Shown here piece by piece: positions 1 through 9,129 of a stretch of 64,000 bases of DNA. Origin of the DNA: Gilliamella mensalis. Its GTDB lineage: Bacteria; Pseudomonadota; Gammaproteobacteria; Enterobacterales; Orbaceae. The DNA lies in assembly GCF_900103085.1 (NCBI RefSeq), contig NZ_FMWR01000002.1, forward strand, positions 173,427 to 237,426, written 5' to 3'. Position 1 is the stretch's first letter, and the number at the start of each line of letters is the position of its first letter. Position numbers and translations under genes: made by a program. Below the pieces are notes generated by a model. That model worked only from the letters and a program-made list of their open reading frames with translations. It was not told the DNA's origin and did not search any database.

Positions 1-749
1 TATTCGATATAATGACCTTAGCTGCAACTGGCAGTGAAATGAATAATGGCAGTGTTGTCACAAACGAAGAAACTAAACAAAAATACCCAATTCATGGTTT
101 TAGTCTATTTCCGAAAGTGTCAGTGATTAATCCTAAACTTCAAACCACAATCAGTCGTGATTATCTCGTGTATTCGGCAGCCGATATTATTGCCCACTCT
201 ATTGAAGGATACTTTACCGCGTCGGTACAACCCGAACTGATCAATTTACAAGTCGAAGCCAATATTAAAACCGTGATCCGCACTACCGAAATACTCTTAC
301 AAAATCCCAACAATTTAGATGCACGCGGTGAATTTGCTTGGGCGGCAACGCTAGCTTTAAATGGGTTAACCTATTTAGGTACAGCAGGGTTTAGCTATCC
401 TAACCATATGATTGAACATGCCATGAGTGCCATTTATGATGTCCCTCACGGTGCTGGATTATCAGTCGTCATACCGGCATGGATGACATGGTATCAAGAT
501 CGCAATCCAAAACAGTTCCAACGTTTTGCTAAAGAGATTTTTGACTTATCAACAGCTGAACAAGGTATTGAAGCATTAAGAGCATGGTTTAACAAAATAG
601 GTACACCAACCACACTCAGGCAGCTCAATATTGACGAACATAATCTAGAACTTATCATAGATAATGCCACGCAAAATGCTATTGATTGGCAAATGCATGA
701 CATTTATAACCATCAAGTGATTGCCACTATTTTAAATTTAGCCAAATAA
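1..749 (+). CDS. Iron-containing alcohol dehydrogenase (YqhD/Bdh type), 3' part
   Basis: The reading frame is open from the window edge, so the N-terminal NAD(P)-binding half lies outside. The visible part starts near the conserved TLAATGSEMN motif of group III Fe-dependent alcohol dehydrogenases and continues through the all-helical metal-binding domain. Candidate iron ligands are Asp and His in SAADIIAHSIEGY, and two His in the segment NHMIEHAMSAIYDVPHGAG. The wording is closest to the YqhD/butanol dehydrogenase branch, which reduces aldehydes with NADPH in the cytosol. An aldo/keto reductase follows on the same strand after about 90 bases, so the pair may share an aldehyde-detoxifying or fermentative role (inference). 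The first ATG, at 12, is internal to the domain and is not the real start. Confidence 0.88.
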   Translation, partial: FDIMTLAATGSEMNNGSVVTNEETKQKYPIHGFSLFPKVSVINPKLQTTISRDYLVYSAADIIAHSIEGYFTASVQPELINLQVEANIKTVIRTTEILLQNPNNLDARGEFAWAATLALNGLTYLGTAGFSYPNHMIEHAMSAIYDVPHGAGLSVVIPAWMTWYQDRNPKQFQRFAKEIFDLSTAEQGIEALRAWFNKIGTPTTLRQLNIDEHNLELIIDNATQNAIDWQMHDIYNHQVIATILNLAK

Positions 750-838
750 TGGCATTTAGATTGAAAAATCATTCATCTTAAACTGATATTAATATTCATG
801 ATACATAAATGGTTATTGACTAAAAAAAGAGAGACAGC

Positions 839-1681
839 ATGCAACATATCACATTAAACAATGGCATTAAAATGCCAATTCTTGGTTATGGCGTATATCA
901 AATAAATTCCGAAGAGTGTGAACAATGTGTCTTAGATGCAATTAGTGTTGGTTATCGTGCGATTGATACTGCACAAGCTTATGGCAATGAAAAACAGGTT
1001 GGCAATGCCATACAAAAATGTGGAATTTCCCGTCAAGAACTATTTATTACCACCAAAATATGGATTACCAACGCAGGCTATGAAAAAGCCAAACAATCGA
1101 TCGAAGAATCATTACGCAAATTAAAGACAGATTATATTGATTTGCTATTAATCCATCAGCCATTTAATGATTACTATGGAACTTATCGCGCAATGGAAGA
1201 AGCTTATGAACAAGGCAAGGCTAAAGCCATTGGCGTTAGCAATTTTTACCCCGATCGCCTGATTGATTTAGAACATTTTGTTCGTATAAAACCAGCGGCT
1301 AATCAAATTGAAACGCATATATTTCAACAGCAAAAATTAGCACGTGAAGTGATACAAAAGCTAAACACACAGATAATATCATGGGGACCATTTGCCGAAG
1401 GGAAAAATAACTTCTTTCAAAACCCAGTACTTATTGAAATCGGTAAAAAACATCAAAAATCGGTCACACAAGTTGCACTGCGTTTTCTGATTCAAAATGG
1501 TATTGTTGTCATTCCAAAATCCACCCAAAAAGCTAGGATGAAAGAAAATTTTGATGTATTTAACTTTACCCTTTCAGAGCAAGAAATGGCGCGTATTGCT
1601 ACTTTAGATACTGGTCATAGCTTATTCTTCTCACATCAAGATCCCAAAACGGTGGAATGGTTTATGTCTATTTTGAAATAG
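839..1681 (+). CDS. Aldo/keto reductase (2,5-diketogluconate reductase-like)
   Basis: 280 residues, the usual length for a single-domain TIM-barrel aldo/keto reductase. The catalytic tetrad can be read in order: Asp and Tyr in AIDTAQAYGNE, Lys in TTKIWIT and His in LLLIHQPF. The later GVSNFYPDRL and the C-terminal IPKSTQKARMKENFDVF match the cofactor-binding strands, whose K-S-x-R-type segment contacts NADPH. The family reduces aldehydes and ketones with NADPH in the cytosol; the substrate cannot be read from sequence. The start is supported by a GAGAG box about 6 bases before the ATG. It follows the alcohol dehydrogenase on the same strand and converges on the TetR gene. Confidence 0.9.
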   Translation: MQHITLNNGIKMPILGYGVYQINSEECEQCVLDAISVGYRAIDTAQAYGNEKQVGNAIQKCGISRQELFITTKIWITNAGYEKAKQSIEESLRKLKTDYIDLLLIHQPFNDYYGTYRAMEEAYEQGKAKAIGVSNFYPDRLIDLEHFVRIKPAANQIETHIFQQQKLAREVIQKLNTQIISWGPFAEGKNNFFQNPVLIEIGKKHQKSVTQVALRFLIQNGIVVIPKSTQKARMKENFDVFNFTLSEQEMARIATLDTGHSLFFSHQDPKTVEWFMSILK

Positions 1682-1834
1682 TAGTAAGATAATTAAATAA
1701 TAAAATGATTTACATTATTGCACCATGCGTGATGGTTTAACTCATCTATCGCTTGCTTTGAACATAATCTTATATATTTCGTAGGTACTCTAAAATTTAC
1801 CTACATAGTTCAACGCAAATTTAACACAAATAAA

Positions 1835-2419
1835 CTATGATTTTGGCGTAAATATTTTCAATAGGGAATTAATTGTCAGACGAAAATATGAATCATCTTG
1901 CAAACCCTTTGCGGAAATATAAGCGCCTTGCAAAGTGGATAGGATAAGTGTTACCGCCTCTAAAGGCGCAAGAGTATTAGCAATACTACCATCAGAAATA
2001 CCCATTCTGATAAGGCTTTCTAACGTTTGTTTCATTGCCTCAAATCCGCGAGTAACCTCTGCGGCTAAATTGGGCTTTTCCATAATAGAACGATCCCGCG
2101 CCATTTGCCCCACTAAACAACCTCTATCTATATTACGAGGTTTTAATAGCAGATCTGCAAGTTTATTATAGGCATTTTTATCGGTATTTAGCACTGCATT
2201 ATTAATGCTTATTAATTGTTCTACATTATAGATTATGGCATGTAAAGCTAAATCTTCTTTACCATCGAAGTGATGATAAAGGCTACCTTGCCCAACATCT
2301 GAGCATTCTAAAATGTCCTTAGGACTAGTATTCGCTAGGCCTTTTTCTAATAAGAGATCTGCCATTGCTAGAATTAGCTTTTCTCTGGAATTTTGTTTCG
2401 CGTTTTTTTCGTTATTCAT
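1835..2419 (-). CDS. TetR/AcrR family transcriptional repressor
   Basis: About 194 residues with an N-terminal TetR helix-turn-helix: KLILAMADLLLEKGL followed by the recognition segment VGQGSLYHHFDGKEDL, then a helical ligand and dimer domain. The ATG at 2419 is chosen. A GTG at 2437 would add six residues; neither has a clear ribosome binding site. The gene lies downstream of a dead gap gene on the same strand, which is itself divergent from an MFS transporter. The two near-identical operators at 3312 and 3443 have the size and symmetry expected for a TetR dimer, so this repressor is the natural candidate to bind them (inference). A matching TGGTATG half-site lies just upstream at 2450-2456 and may allow weak autoregulation. 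Confidence 0.88.
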   Translation of the reverse strand: MNNEKNAKQNSREKLILAMADLLLEKGLANTSPKDILECSDVGQGSLYHHFDGKEDLALHAIIYNVEQLISINNAVLNTDKNAYNKLADLLLKPRNIDRGCLVGQMARDRSIMEKPNLAAEVTRGFEAMKQTLESLIRMGISDGSIANTLAPLEAVTLILSTLQGAYISAKGLQDDSYFRLTINSLLKIFTPKS

Positions 2420-2469
2420 TGTATTATAAGTGAACACATCATCAGCTGATGGTATGCTTCGTTAACCAA

Positions 2470-3277
2470 TTATCTAATTTGGATAATTGTATCCACTAAA
2501 CGGTTCGAAAATCCCCATTCATCGTAGTACCAACTGACATGTTTGAGTAAGTTATCATCAATCACCTTAGTTAGCTTAGAATCAAAATAGAAGAGGCTGG
2601 ATTGTGAATCATATCAGATGAAATAGCTTTATCCATTTTTTTTCGAGCTAGTGATTTCTTTGATAGTATCATTTACTAATTATACTGTCACTTTTTTATC
2701 TAGATTTAACGTAAGGTCTATCATTGACCTGCAATTACAAGGACACGTACTGATTCCCCCCAATAATTTGCCTTTTAATTCAGGAGTCATAAAACCTGAT
2801 TTAATTCCAAAATTCTCATGCAACACTTTAACCAAAGGCGCTAAACAATTTTTAGTACATGAAGCATTAGAAATAATGTGGTGTCCATCTTTGTTATACA
2901 AGTAGTCATTAACGCTTTGTACAAGGGTTAAATCAACATTTTTTGCAGGTGTAGAAATAAGTTCTTTCTTATCGTTGGCTTCAAGATGAGCTTGTGCTTT
3001 TTTACCATCATTAAACACGCCTATTGATTCTAGTACCACATCAACTTGGTGTTTTTCCCAGAATAAATTCTCTGGATTAGATTCTTGATAGACTGCAATC
3101 TTTTATTACATCAATACTTTTAGCAAAACGGCTAAAATCTGTGTCAGATTTTAAAATATGAGCGAGTTGCTCAATTGAACCCAGATCATTAATCGCAAAA
3201 ATTTTGATATCGTGTAAACAATCCTGTAATGCGCGTACAAAACTACGCCCAAAACCATTAATTGCTACATTAGTCAT
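2470..3277 (-). pseudogene. Glyceraldehyde-3-phosphate dehydrogenase pseudogene
   Basis: GAPDH sequence can be followed across three frames. The N-terminus starts at ATG 3277 behind a GGAG box and reads MTNVAINGFGR, but the IG of the usual GFGRIGR nucleotide-binding loop is changed to SF. Near 3095 the frame shifts and continues as AVYQESNPENLFWEKHQ, then VVLESIGVF and the active-site block SNASCTKNCLAP with its catalytic Cys. A large internal deletion joins GFMT to PELKGKLLGG, removing much of the catalytic domain. Further stops follow, then KLTKVIDDNLLKHVSWYYDE and the C-terminus DTIIQIR to the stop at 2470. It cannot make enzyme. It looks like a secondary gap paralogue; the essential gapA is presumably elsewhere (inference). 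Confidence 0.9.
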
Positions 3278-3311
3278 TATTGTCTCCAATAAAATTAATA
3301 AAACTTAAAAA

Positions 3312-3327
3312 CATACCAATTAGTATT
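3312..3327. promoter_or_regulatory. Operator 1 for a TetR-type repressor (proximal to gap pseudogene)
   Basis: CATACCAATTAGTATT is an imperfect palindrome lying 35 bases upstream of the gap pseudogene start. It matches 14 of 16 positions of the reverse complement of the site at 3443. Spacing and symmetry suit a TetR-family dimer. Binding by the TetR protein encoded at 1835-2419 is inference. Confidence 0.6.
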
Positions 3328-3442
3328 TTAATATAAAAGTAAACCGTTTACTAACTGAAATCAAAACAATTAATATCTATATATAAAAATTAAATTTATT
3401 TAAATTTACTTATATAAAAAACATGATACCATAAAACAGAAA

Positions 3443-3458
3443 CATACTACTTGGTATG
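3443..3458. promoter_or_regulatory. Operator 2 for a TetR-type repressor (upstream of MFS gene)
   Basis: CATACTACTTGGTATG is a palindrome whose reverse complement, CATACCAAGTAGTATG, differs from the site at 3312 at only two positions. It ends 22 bases before the start codon of the MFS transporter, where a repressor would block promoter clearance. The two sites bracket the divergent promoter region of gap and the transporter. Confidence 0.6.
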
Positions 3459-3480
3459 TAATTAGAATAAGGGGAAAAAA

Positions 3481-4689
3481 ATGGATAAAAAAAATAATTA
3501 TCGTTGGTTTGTACTTGCAATTGGCGTTCTAGCACAAGCAACATTTGCCATGGGTTTTGCTGGCATTCCTATCACCGGAATTTTAATGCGAGATGCCTAT
3601 CATTTTTCATTATACGAGCTTAGTTTTGTTTTAGGTTCGATGGGATTAGGCGTTGCGGCTTCAGAAATACTTTGGGGGCTACTCACCGATAAACTAGGTG
3701 ACAAAAAAGTTCTAATTCTCGGCTTATGGTCATCAGCGATAGTATATGCTTTAATCGCCATATCACTTACACCAGAGGCTTCACCTGGAGGTGTCAAGTA
3801 TATACACTTGGGCGCAGCCCTAGCAATAACAGGGGCTTTCAGCGGTAGTATTAACTCATCATCAGGCAGAACAGTCATGTCATGGTTTGATGATAGTGAA
3901 CGTGGATTTGCCATGAGTGTTCGCCAAACTGCAATCCCGGTTGGCGGAGCGATTGGTACAGGACTACTACCTTGGTTGACCTATTCATATGGTTTTGAAC
4001 TGATGTTTACCGTGTTAGCCATCGCAGGCTTGAGCGTTGGTCTTGTGGTTGTGTTGTTTATCAACGCTAAACATGCCGAATCAAAATATGTATCCAAATC
4101 AATGCTTACTATTCCCTCACCTCCCTCACCGCTGAAAAGTATTGAAGTCTGGAGAGTAGTTATGGCCGCGGGGTTTCTAACGGTACCTCAAATGGCAGTA
4201 CTTACGTTTGGCGGTATCTATATGCGCGATATCCTACATATAGGTTTAACATCAATCTCTGTTATTCTCATTAGTGTGCAGATTGGCGGCGGAATACTCA
4301 GAATTTGGTCAGGCTACTATACAGACAGAAAAAAGAATCGTATCCCCTTATTAAAATACTACGCCATACTTGGCGGAATAGCCTCCTTGATGCTCTGTTT
4401 AATGGTAAATAATACATATATGGGGATTGTATTTGTTGTGCTAACTGGTTTATTTGGTCATGCATGGCATGGTATTGCTTATACTGAGGTAGCAGTAAAA
4501 GCAGGTATTGAACGCGCAGGGACAGCCTTGGGTATGGTTGGTACTACCGTATTTATCACTTCGTTTCTAACCCCTATTATCATTGCTGGTATCGCCCATG
4601 GCTATGGGTGGAGTGCTGTGTGGTGCGCTGTAGCTATACTGACATTTATGACATTATTATGTTTTGTTTCATTCTCAAAAAAGAAATAA
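3481..4689 (+). CDS. MFS transporter
   Basis: 402 residues, mostly hydrophobic, with about 12 predicted membrane segments. A typical MFS cytoplasmic loop between helices 2 and 3 is visible (GLLTDKLGDKK). The segment MSWFDDSERGFAMSVRQT resembles organic-anion or sugar-acid permeases of the family, but the substrate cannot be assigned. The start has a strong purine-rich AAGGGG box. Its promoter region carries operator 2, so the gene is probably induced by a ligand of the TetR repressor (inference). The divergently placed gap pseudogene shares this control region. Confidence 0.85.
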   Translation: MDKKNNYRWFVLAIGVLAQATFAMGFAGIPITGILMRDAYHFSLYELSFVLGSMGLGVAASEILWGLLTDKLGDKKVLILGLWSSAIVYALIAISLTPEASPGGVKYIHLGAALAITGAFSGSINSSSGRTVMSWFDDSERGFAMSVRQTAIPVGGAIGTGLLPWLTYSYGFELMFTVLAIAGLSVGLVVVLFINAKHAESKYVSKSMLTIPSPPSPLKSIEVWRVVMAAGFLTVPQMAVLTFGGIYMRDILHIGLTSISVILISVQIGGGILRIWSGYYTDRKKNRIPLLKYYAILGGIASLMLCLMVNNTYMGIVFVVLTGLFGHAWHGIAYTEVAVKAGIERAGTALGMVGTTVFITSFLTPIIIAGIAHGYGWSAVWCAVAILTFMTLLCFVSFSKKK

Positions 4690-4691
4690 AT

Positions 4692-4728
4692 CTTTAGCTT
4701 CTATTAATGAAATGAATGAAGGCTAAAG
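4692..4728 (+). terminator. Hairpin after the MFS gene
   Basis: CTTTAGCTTC pairs with GAAGGCTAAAG (one bulged base) over a 16-base loop just after the transporter stop. There is no clear U-run, so it may stabilise the transcript end rather than terminate. Confidence 0.35.
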
Positions 4729-4735
4729 TTGTAAC

Positions 4736-4860
4736 TATCCCCCTAAAATAGTACAGCAAAAAAAGTAGAAAATTCTCCATGATAAAAGTAAAAGAGGATT
4801 GAAACATGAAAACAGGCAGCATAATTTTCTACGTTAGTTGTGTGTACTAAAAATGGGGTA
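4736..4860. repeat. Small palindromic (MITE-like) element or IS-end remnant
   Basis: The outer ends read TATCCCCCTAAAATAGTACA and, inverted, TGTACTAAAAATGGGGTA. Inside them GTAGAAAATT (4765-4774) is matched by AATTTTCTAC (4823-4832) at nearly the same distance from each end. The termini share the TGTACT and CCCC features seen in some IS3-family (IS150-like) ends. A 14-codon frame with a GAGG box starts at 4806. No transposase is present, so this is either a non-autonomous element or fused IS ends. Confidence 0.45.
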
Positions 4861-5359
4861 TTTACACTCTGAACCGATAGTTCGTTACGTTTTTCGATTC
4901 TCTTTTAAATCAATAATAAACCCGCTCTTGTAACATCACGCAGGTATTTGTCTTTTAAGATGGGAAAAAATCATTATCAAAGGCTCGTCTAATTTGAACT
5001 TCAGTACTGTCGCGACCCTTATTCTTTTTTCATTTGAGGATTTAGCATTCAATTTTTTTTAATTTAAACTCAAGCCATTTTAAAGCAAACTTCGTAAACA
5101 TTGTTGAATGTTTCCACTATTTCCTTCTTGGGTTCTACAGTGTCGTGCTTTGATAAACGAGGCTCTAAACCTCCTGCTAATTTTGCTTGAACCACTTCAA
5201 TAAAAGCTACAAGCCTGTTTTAAATCTATTTCAGGGTAGCTGCTGAATGGCATACGGGTTTGTTTTCTCTTCCAAGAAAATCATAATAACCAATAATTGG
5301 TTTAACGTCTTTAAAATAAATGATTTGTGGACTCTAATGAACTTCTGTGAAAGTAAATT
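4861..5359. other. Gene-poor stretch with a decayed coding trace
   Basis: No intact gene is visible. On the minus strand about 49 codons are open from 5218 to a stop at 5070 without a start codon. They read VAFIEVVQAKLAGGLEPR and SKHDTVEPKKEIVETFNNV among others, which looks like former protein but was not recognised. The adjacent segment has stops in every frame. The position next to a tRNA gene would suit a lost integrase or island remnant, but nothing proves this. Confidence 0.35.
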
Positions 5360-5435
<76 letters not shown>

Positions 5436-5506
5436 TTATTGAGGTACTTCGAAAGAAGTGGTGAGCATTATACAAAAATTTTTGTATCTCGCAACTATTT
5501 TTATTA

Positions 5507-5764
5507 TTATTTTTTATCTTTCCAACTAAGTGATTCAAAAACGCCAAATAAGAACAGGCGTAGTACTTTGAATTTGTCTTGTTGCTTTTCTTGCTTGGTC
5601 ATAGTTGAGTGTAACATCCATGCTTGTAAACCATGAGTTACCACAAAGGCAATTAAGCCGATATTAGTCACCACATTGGCAGGTCGCGGATAAGGATGAA
5701 TAAGGTTAAATACTAAAAACAACCATACCAATGCATACAATACTTTTCCTATAAATATGAACAT
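5507..5764 (-). CDS. yhhL: DUF1145 membrane protein, YhhL-like
   Basis: 85 residues with two clear hydrophobic segments (about residues 4-20 and 30-48) containing NLIHPYPRPANV, the hallmark of the YhhL/DUF1145 family. The function of the family is unknown; the protein should sit in the inner membrane. Its start overlaps the stop of rsmD by one base, and in Escherichia coli yhhL likewise follows rsmD. It is therefore translationally coupled to the methyltransferase gene. The C-terminal tail is lysine-rich and presumably cytoplasmic. Confidence 0.8.
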   Translation of the reverse strand: MFIFIGKVLYALVWLFLVFNLIHPYPRPANVVTNIGLIAFVVTHGLQAWMLHSTMTKQEKQQDKFKVLRLFLFGVFESLSWKDKK

Positions 5765-6327
5765 TAATTACCTTCTCGTATAAATAGATAACTGTGAACT
5801 TGTCCGGCAGTTTTTTCGCGATGTAAATGCCAGTTAGATGGAATATAAGCAGTTAGATCATGATCTATTTCTGTTTCAATATAAATATAAGCTGACGGCT
5901 TTAGCCAGTTATTATTCTCAAGCTCGCTAACCGTTTTTGCCACCAGTGCTTGATGAAATGGTGGATCGATAAATACAATATCAAACTGTTTTACAGCAGG
6001 CTTGTTTAGCCACTGTAAAGTATCAATATGATAAATGTCGATTATGTCGCTAGCAATAAGCTGTTTATTTTTGTTAAGTAGTTGCGCAACTTGTTTATCT
6101 TTTTCAAGCAAGGTAACACTCCTTGCTCCTCGTGATGCGGCTTCAAAGCCTAATGATCCGCTACCAGAAAAACAGTCCAAACAACTACTATCGTGTATAA
6201 CAGGCATTAACCAGTTGTATAGCGTTTCTTTGATACGATCTGTGGTTGGTCGCAATCCTTGCTTGTCAAGTACAGACAATTTACGTCCACGCCATTTTCC
6301 GCCAATAATTCTTATTGAACCATTCAT
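5764..6327 (-). CDS. rsmD: 16S rRNA (guanine966-N2)-methyltransferase RsmD
   Basis: 187 residues, near the usual family length of about 200. The N-terminal RIIGGKWRGRKL and LRPTTDRIKETLYNWL are characteristic of RsmD. The SAM-binding loop is LDCFSGSGSLGFEAASRGA and the catalytic N-methyltransferase motif is DPPF. The enzyme methylates G966 of 16S rRNA during 30S assembly using S-adenosylmethionine. It lies 13 bases after mrcA and overlaps yhhL by one base, so the three genes probably share transcripts. Confidence 0.95.
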   Translation of the reverse strand: MNGSIRIIGGKWRGRKLSVLDKQGLRPTTDRIKETLYNWLMPVIHDSSCLDCFSGSGSLGFEAASRGARSVTLLEKDKQVAQLLNKNKQLIASDIIDIYHIDTLQWLNKPAVKQFDIVFIDPPFHQALVAKTVSELENNNWLKPSAYIYIETEIDHDLTAYIPSNWHLHREKTAGQVHSYLFIREGN

Positions 6328-6340
6328 TTTAAATCCTTTG

Positions 6341-8881
6341 TTAGAATAGCTCAGAAGTATTACCTTCTGAATCTGTTACTCTCGTGCCAACTTCTTGGGT
6401 TGCATAAGTCGTTGGTTCGGTACCTTTTATAAAGTACTCTGACATAGTTCTAGAGCCAGGTTGAGGTAATAATCCTGTTTTTTGATCGATAGTGACAGAA
6501 ATTACATTTTGTGGTTTTACATCTTCTACTACCGGCACATCTTTTAAAGCAACTTTCATATAATCAACCCACACTGGGTTTGCAGTTACAGCTCCTGCTT
6601 CGGCTCGGACAGTTCGACCTAAGTCACGGCGGTGATCGTCAAATCCCATCCAAACGGTCGTGACAATGTTGCCACCAAATCCAGAAAACCAAACATCTTT
6701 AGATGAGTTAGTTGTCCCTGTTTTACCTCCGACATCTTTTCTACCCAATACTTTTGCTCGCCATGCAGTACCCTGCCAATCTGAGCCACCAAATACGATA
6801 GATCGAAGACCATCTTTCATAATAAATGCAATACCACTATTTACCGTATGTGGTGCGTATTTTGGTGTGACATCAGTGACTTTATTAGCAGTGTCGATAT
6901 TAGGTAAGACTAAATTATCATCTACTCTTAAGTTTGCTTGTTCAGGCTCTTCATTACCCGTTTCATTTAATTCATTTTCAACATTAGCAAGAGATACTGG
7001 TATTGATTCAACCATAGCGTCATTATCAGCACAATTGTGACACGCAATCAAAGGTTGATGCTGATAAATAACCCCTTTACCATTATTGTCCTCAATTTTT
7101 TCAATCAAATATGGAGAAATTAAATAACCACCATTGGTAATGACTGCGTAGGCTCTTGCCACTTGCAATGGCGTAAACGAAGCGGAGCCTAAAGCTAACG
7201 ATTCGTTATGTGAAATATTTTCTTTAGGAAACCCAAAACGTTCTAAATACTCTGCCGCATAATCTATACCAACTGCACGCAAAGCCCTTACCATCATAAC
7301 ATTTTTAGACATTCCCAGCCCTATTCTTAAACGTAATGGCCCTGCATAGATAGGTGGTGAGTTTTTTGGTCGCCATGTTGCACTACCTGCAGAACGGACA
7401 ATAGGTGCATCATTAAGCAGAGTTGCCATCGTTAAGCCTTGCTCTAAAGTGGCGGTGTAAATAAATGGCTTAATGTTAGATCCTAACTGTCGAAGTGCCT
7501 GAGTTGCTCGATTAAACTTACTCAAATTAAAATCATAACCGCCCACAATCGCTTTGATTGCCCCATTGTCTGAATCAAGTGATACAAGTGCAGCATTTAC
7601 CGCTGGAATTTGCGCTAATTCCCAATCTGTATCTGACTTTTTCACCCAAATTAGTTGCCCTGATTTGAGGGTATCAGATACTTTTTTTGGGTAAGCACCT
7701 TGTCTTGTATCACTAATAAATGGACGAGCCCATTTCATGTTTTGATAGTCAATGGTAATATTACTTTTATCAGATAATACCGCTGTAGCTTCTTTATCTG
7801 AAGATGTCATAACTACAGCTGGGCACATGCCGCTATAGCATATATATTTACTAAGGGTCTGCTGGATCTGTTCAAAATTCCACGGCATTTCATTCGCTTG
7901 CCATAATACTTTTTCAGCACCACGATAACCATGCCTAATATCATAATCAATAATATGCTTTTGCACAGCTTCTTTAGCTGCTATTTGATCTGTTTTCGAA
8001 ATAGTAGTATAGACTTTATAACCATCTGTATAGGCATTTTCTCCAAATTTATCAAACATAAATTGACGTGCCATCTCTGCAACATAAGGAGCTGAAAATT
8101 CAATTTGTGGTGCATGATAACTTGTTCCAAGTGCTTTAATAATTGCAGCATTATATTCAGCTTGAGTAATGTAGGATTGATCTAACATACGTCCTAATAC
8201 CCAATTACGTCTAATTAATGCGCGATCTGGATGAGTAATTGGGTTGAAGGCGGATGGTGCATTTGGTAAACCAGCTAATAAAGCCGCTTCATCAACCGTT
8301 AACTGTTCAGGGGTTTTACCAAAAAAAGTATAAGATGCTGCTGCAACGCCATATGCTCGAGAGCCGAAGTTAATCATATTAAGGTACAGTGCCATAATTT
8401 CTTCTTTAGATAGCTCTTTTTCCATTCGGATAGCCAAAATCATTTCTTTGACTTTACGTGTGATGCTTTTTTCGGGTGTTAAAAAAAAGTTCTTAGCAAC
8501 TTGTTGAGTGATGGTACTACCACCTTGAGAAAATCCTTTCTGTTTTAAACCAATATACATCGCTCGAACAATACCAATTGGGTCGATGCCGAAATGTTCA
8601 TGAAAACGGGCATCCTCAGTTGCAATAACTGCGTTAACAACCATTGGTGGCATTTCGTTATATTTTAGTGGTGTTCTACGCCGTTCACCAAAAATAGCAA
8701 TTAACTCACCATCTTTACTTAATACTTGCATTGGTGTTTGTAATCTAACATCTTTTAATGTAGCAACATCGGGTAGATCTTTTGAATAATAAGCATAACC
8801 TGCAATACCAATAGCTAAAGCACTAAGAAATAAACCGATGAATAATTTTAGAATAAATTTTAACACTCTAATTAATATCAC
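6341..8881 (-). CDS. mrcA: Penicillin-binding protein 1A (bifunctional peptidoglycan synthase)
   Basis: 846 residues, matching the roughly 850 of Escherichia coli PBP1A. A membrane anchor covers about residues 8-28. The GT51 glycosyltransferase domain follows with the catalytic-Glu motif ATEDARFHEH and the QGGSTITQQ and RKVKEMILA motifs. The transpeptidase domain carries the serine motif GSNIKP (S-x-x-K), then SKN, then KTGTT. It polymerises glycan strands and cross-links peptides at the inner membrane during growth. The start is GTG at 8881, supported by AGGAAG five bases upstream. Unlike in Escherichia coli, the hof genes lie on the same strand rather than divergent. Confidence 0.96.
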   Translation of the reverse strand: MILIRVLKFILKLFIGLFLSALAIGIAGYAYYSKDLPDVATLKDVRLQTPMQVLSKDGELIAIFGERRRTPLKYNEMPPMVVNAVIATEDARFHEHFGIDPIGIVRAMYIGLKQKGFSQGGSTITQQVAKNFFLTPEKSITRKVKEMILAIRMEKELSKEEIMALYLNMINFGSRAYGVAAASYTFFGKTPEQLTVDEAALLAGLPNAPSAFNPITHPDRALIRRNWVLGRMLDQSYITQAEYNAAIIKALGTSYHAPQIEFSAPYVAEMARQFMFDKFGENAYTDGYKVYTTISKTDQIAAKEAVQKHIIDYDIRHGYRGAEKVLWQANEMPWNFEQIQQTLSKYICYSGMCPAVVMTSSDKEATAVLSDKSNITIDYQNMKWARPFISDTRQGAYPKKVSDTLKSGQLIWVKKSDTDWELAQIPAVNAALVSLDSDNGAIKAIVGGYDFNLSKFNRATQALRQLGSNIKPFIYTATLEQGLTMATLLNDAPIVRSAGSATWRPKNSPPIYAGPLRLRIGLGMSKNVMMVRALRAVGIDYAAEYLERFGFPKENISHNESLALGSASFTPLQVARAYAVITNGGYLISPYLIEKIEDNNGKGVIYQHQPLIACHNCADNDAMVESIPVSLANVENELNETGNEEPEQANLRVDDNLVLPNIDTANKVTDVTPKYAPHTVNSGIAFIMKDGLRSIVFGGSDWQGTAWRAKVLGRKDVGGKTGTTNSSKDVWFSGFGGNIVTTVWMGFDDHRRDLGRTVRAEAGAVTANPVWVDYMKVALKDVPVVEDVKPQNVISVTIDQKTGLLPQPGSRTMSEYFIKGTEPTTYATQEVGTRVTDSEGNTSELF

Positions 8882-9129
8882 AAATTCTTCCTATCTAAAT
8901 TTTTAAGGCAAAAATAATGGCATCAGAGTTATCTCTGCGCCACATTTAGTAAACCAGTGTTTAGGTAAAGATCTTCACATTGACATAAAAGGAAAATGCT
9001 AACGATTGATCTCTCATCCATTAAAATATACTGTAATTGTGTGCATTATCTCCCATCTTTATCCTTATTTTAAGCAATTTTTAACAAATTCATGAAATAA
9101 TTCCATTTTAACTAAGTAGAGTAAGCATT

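Noticed and set aside
2651..2905. Plus-strand frame of 84 codons
   Set aside because: Antisense to the gap pseudogene, whose protein text is clear on the minus strand.
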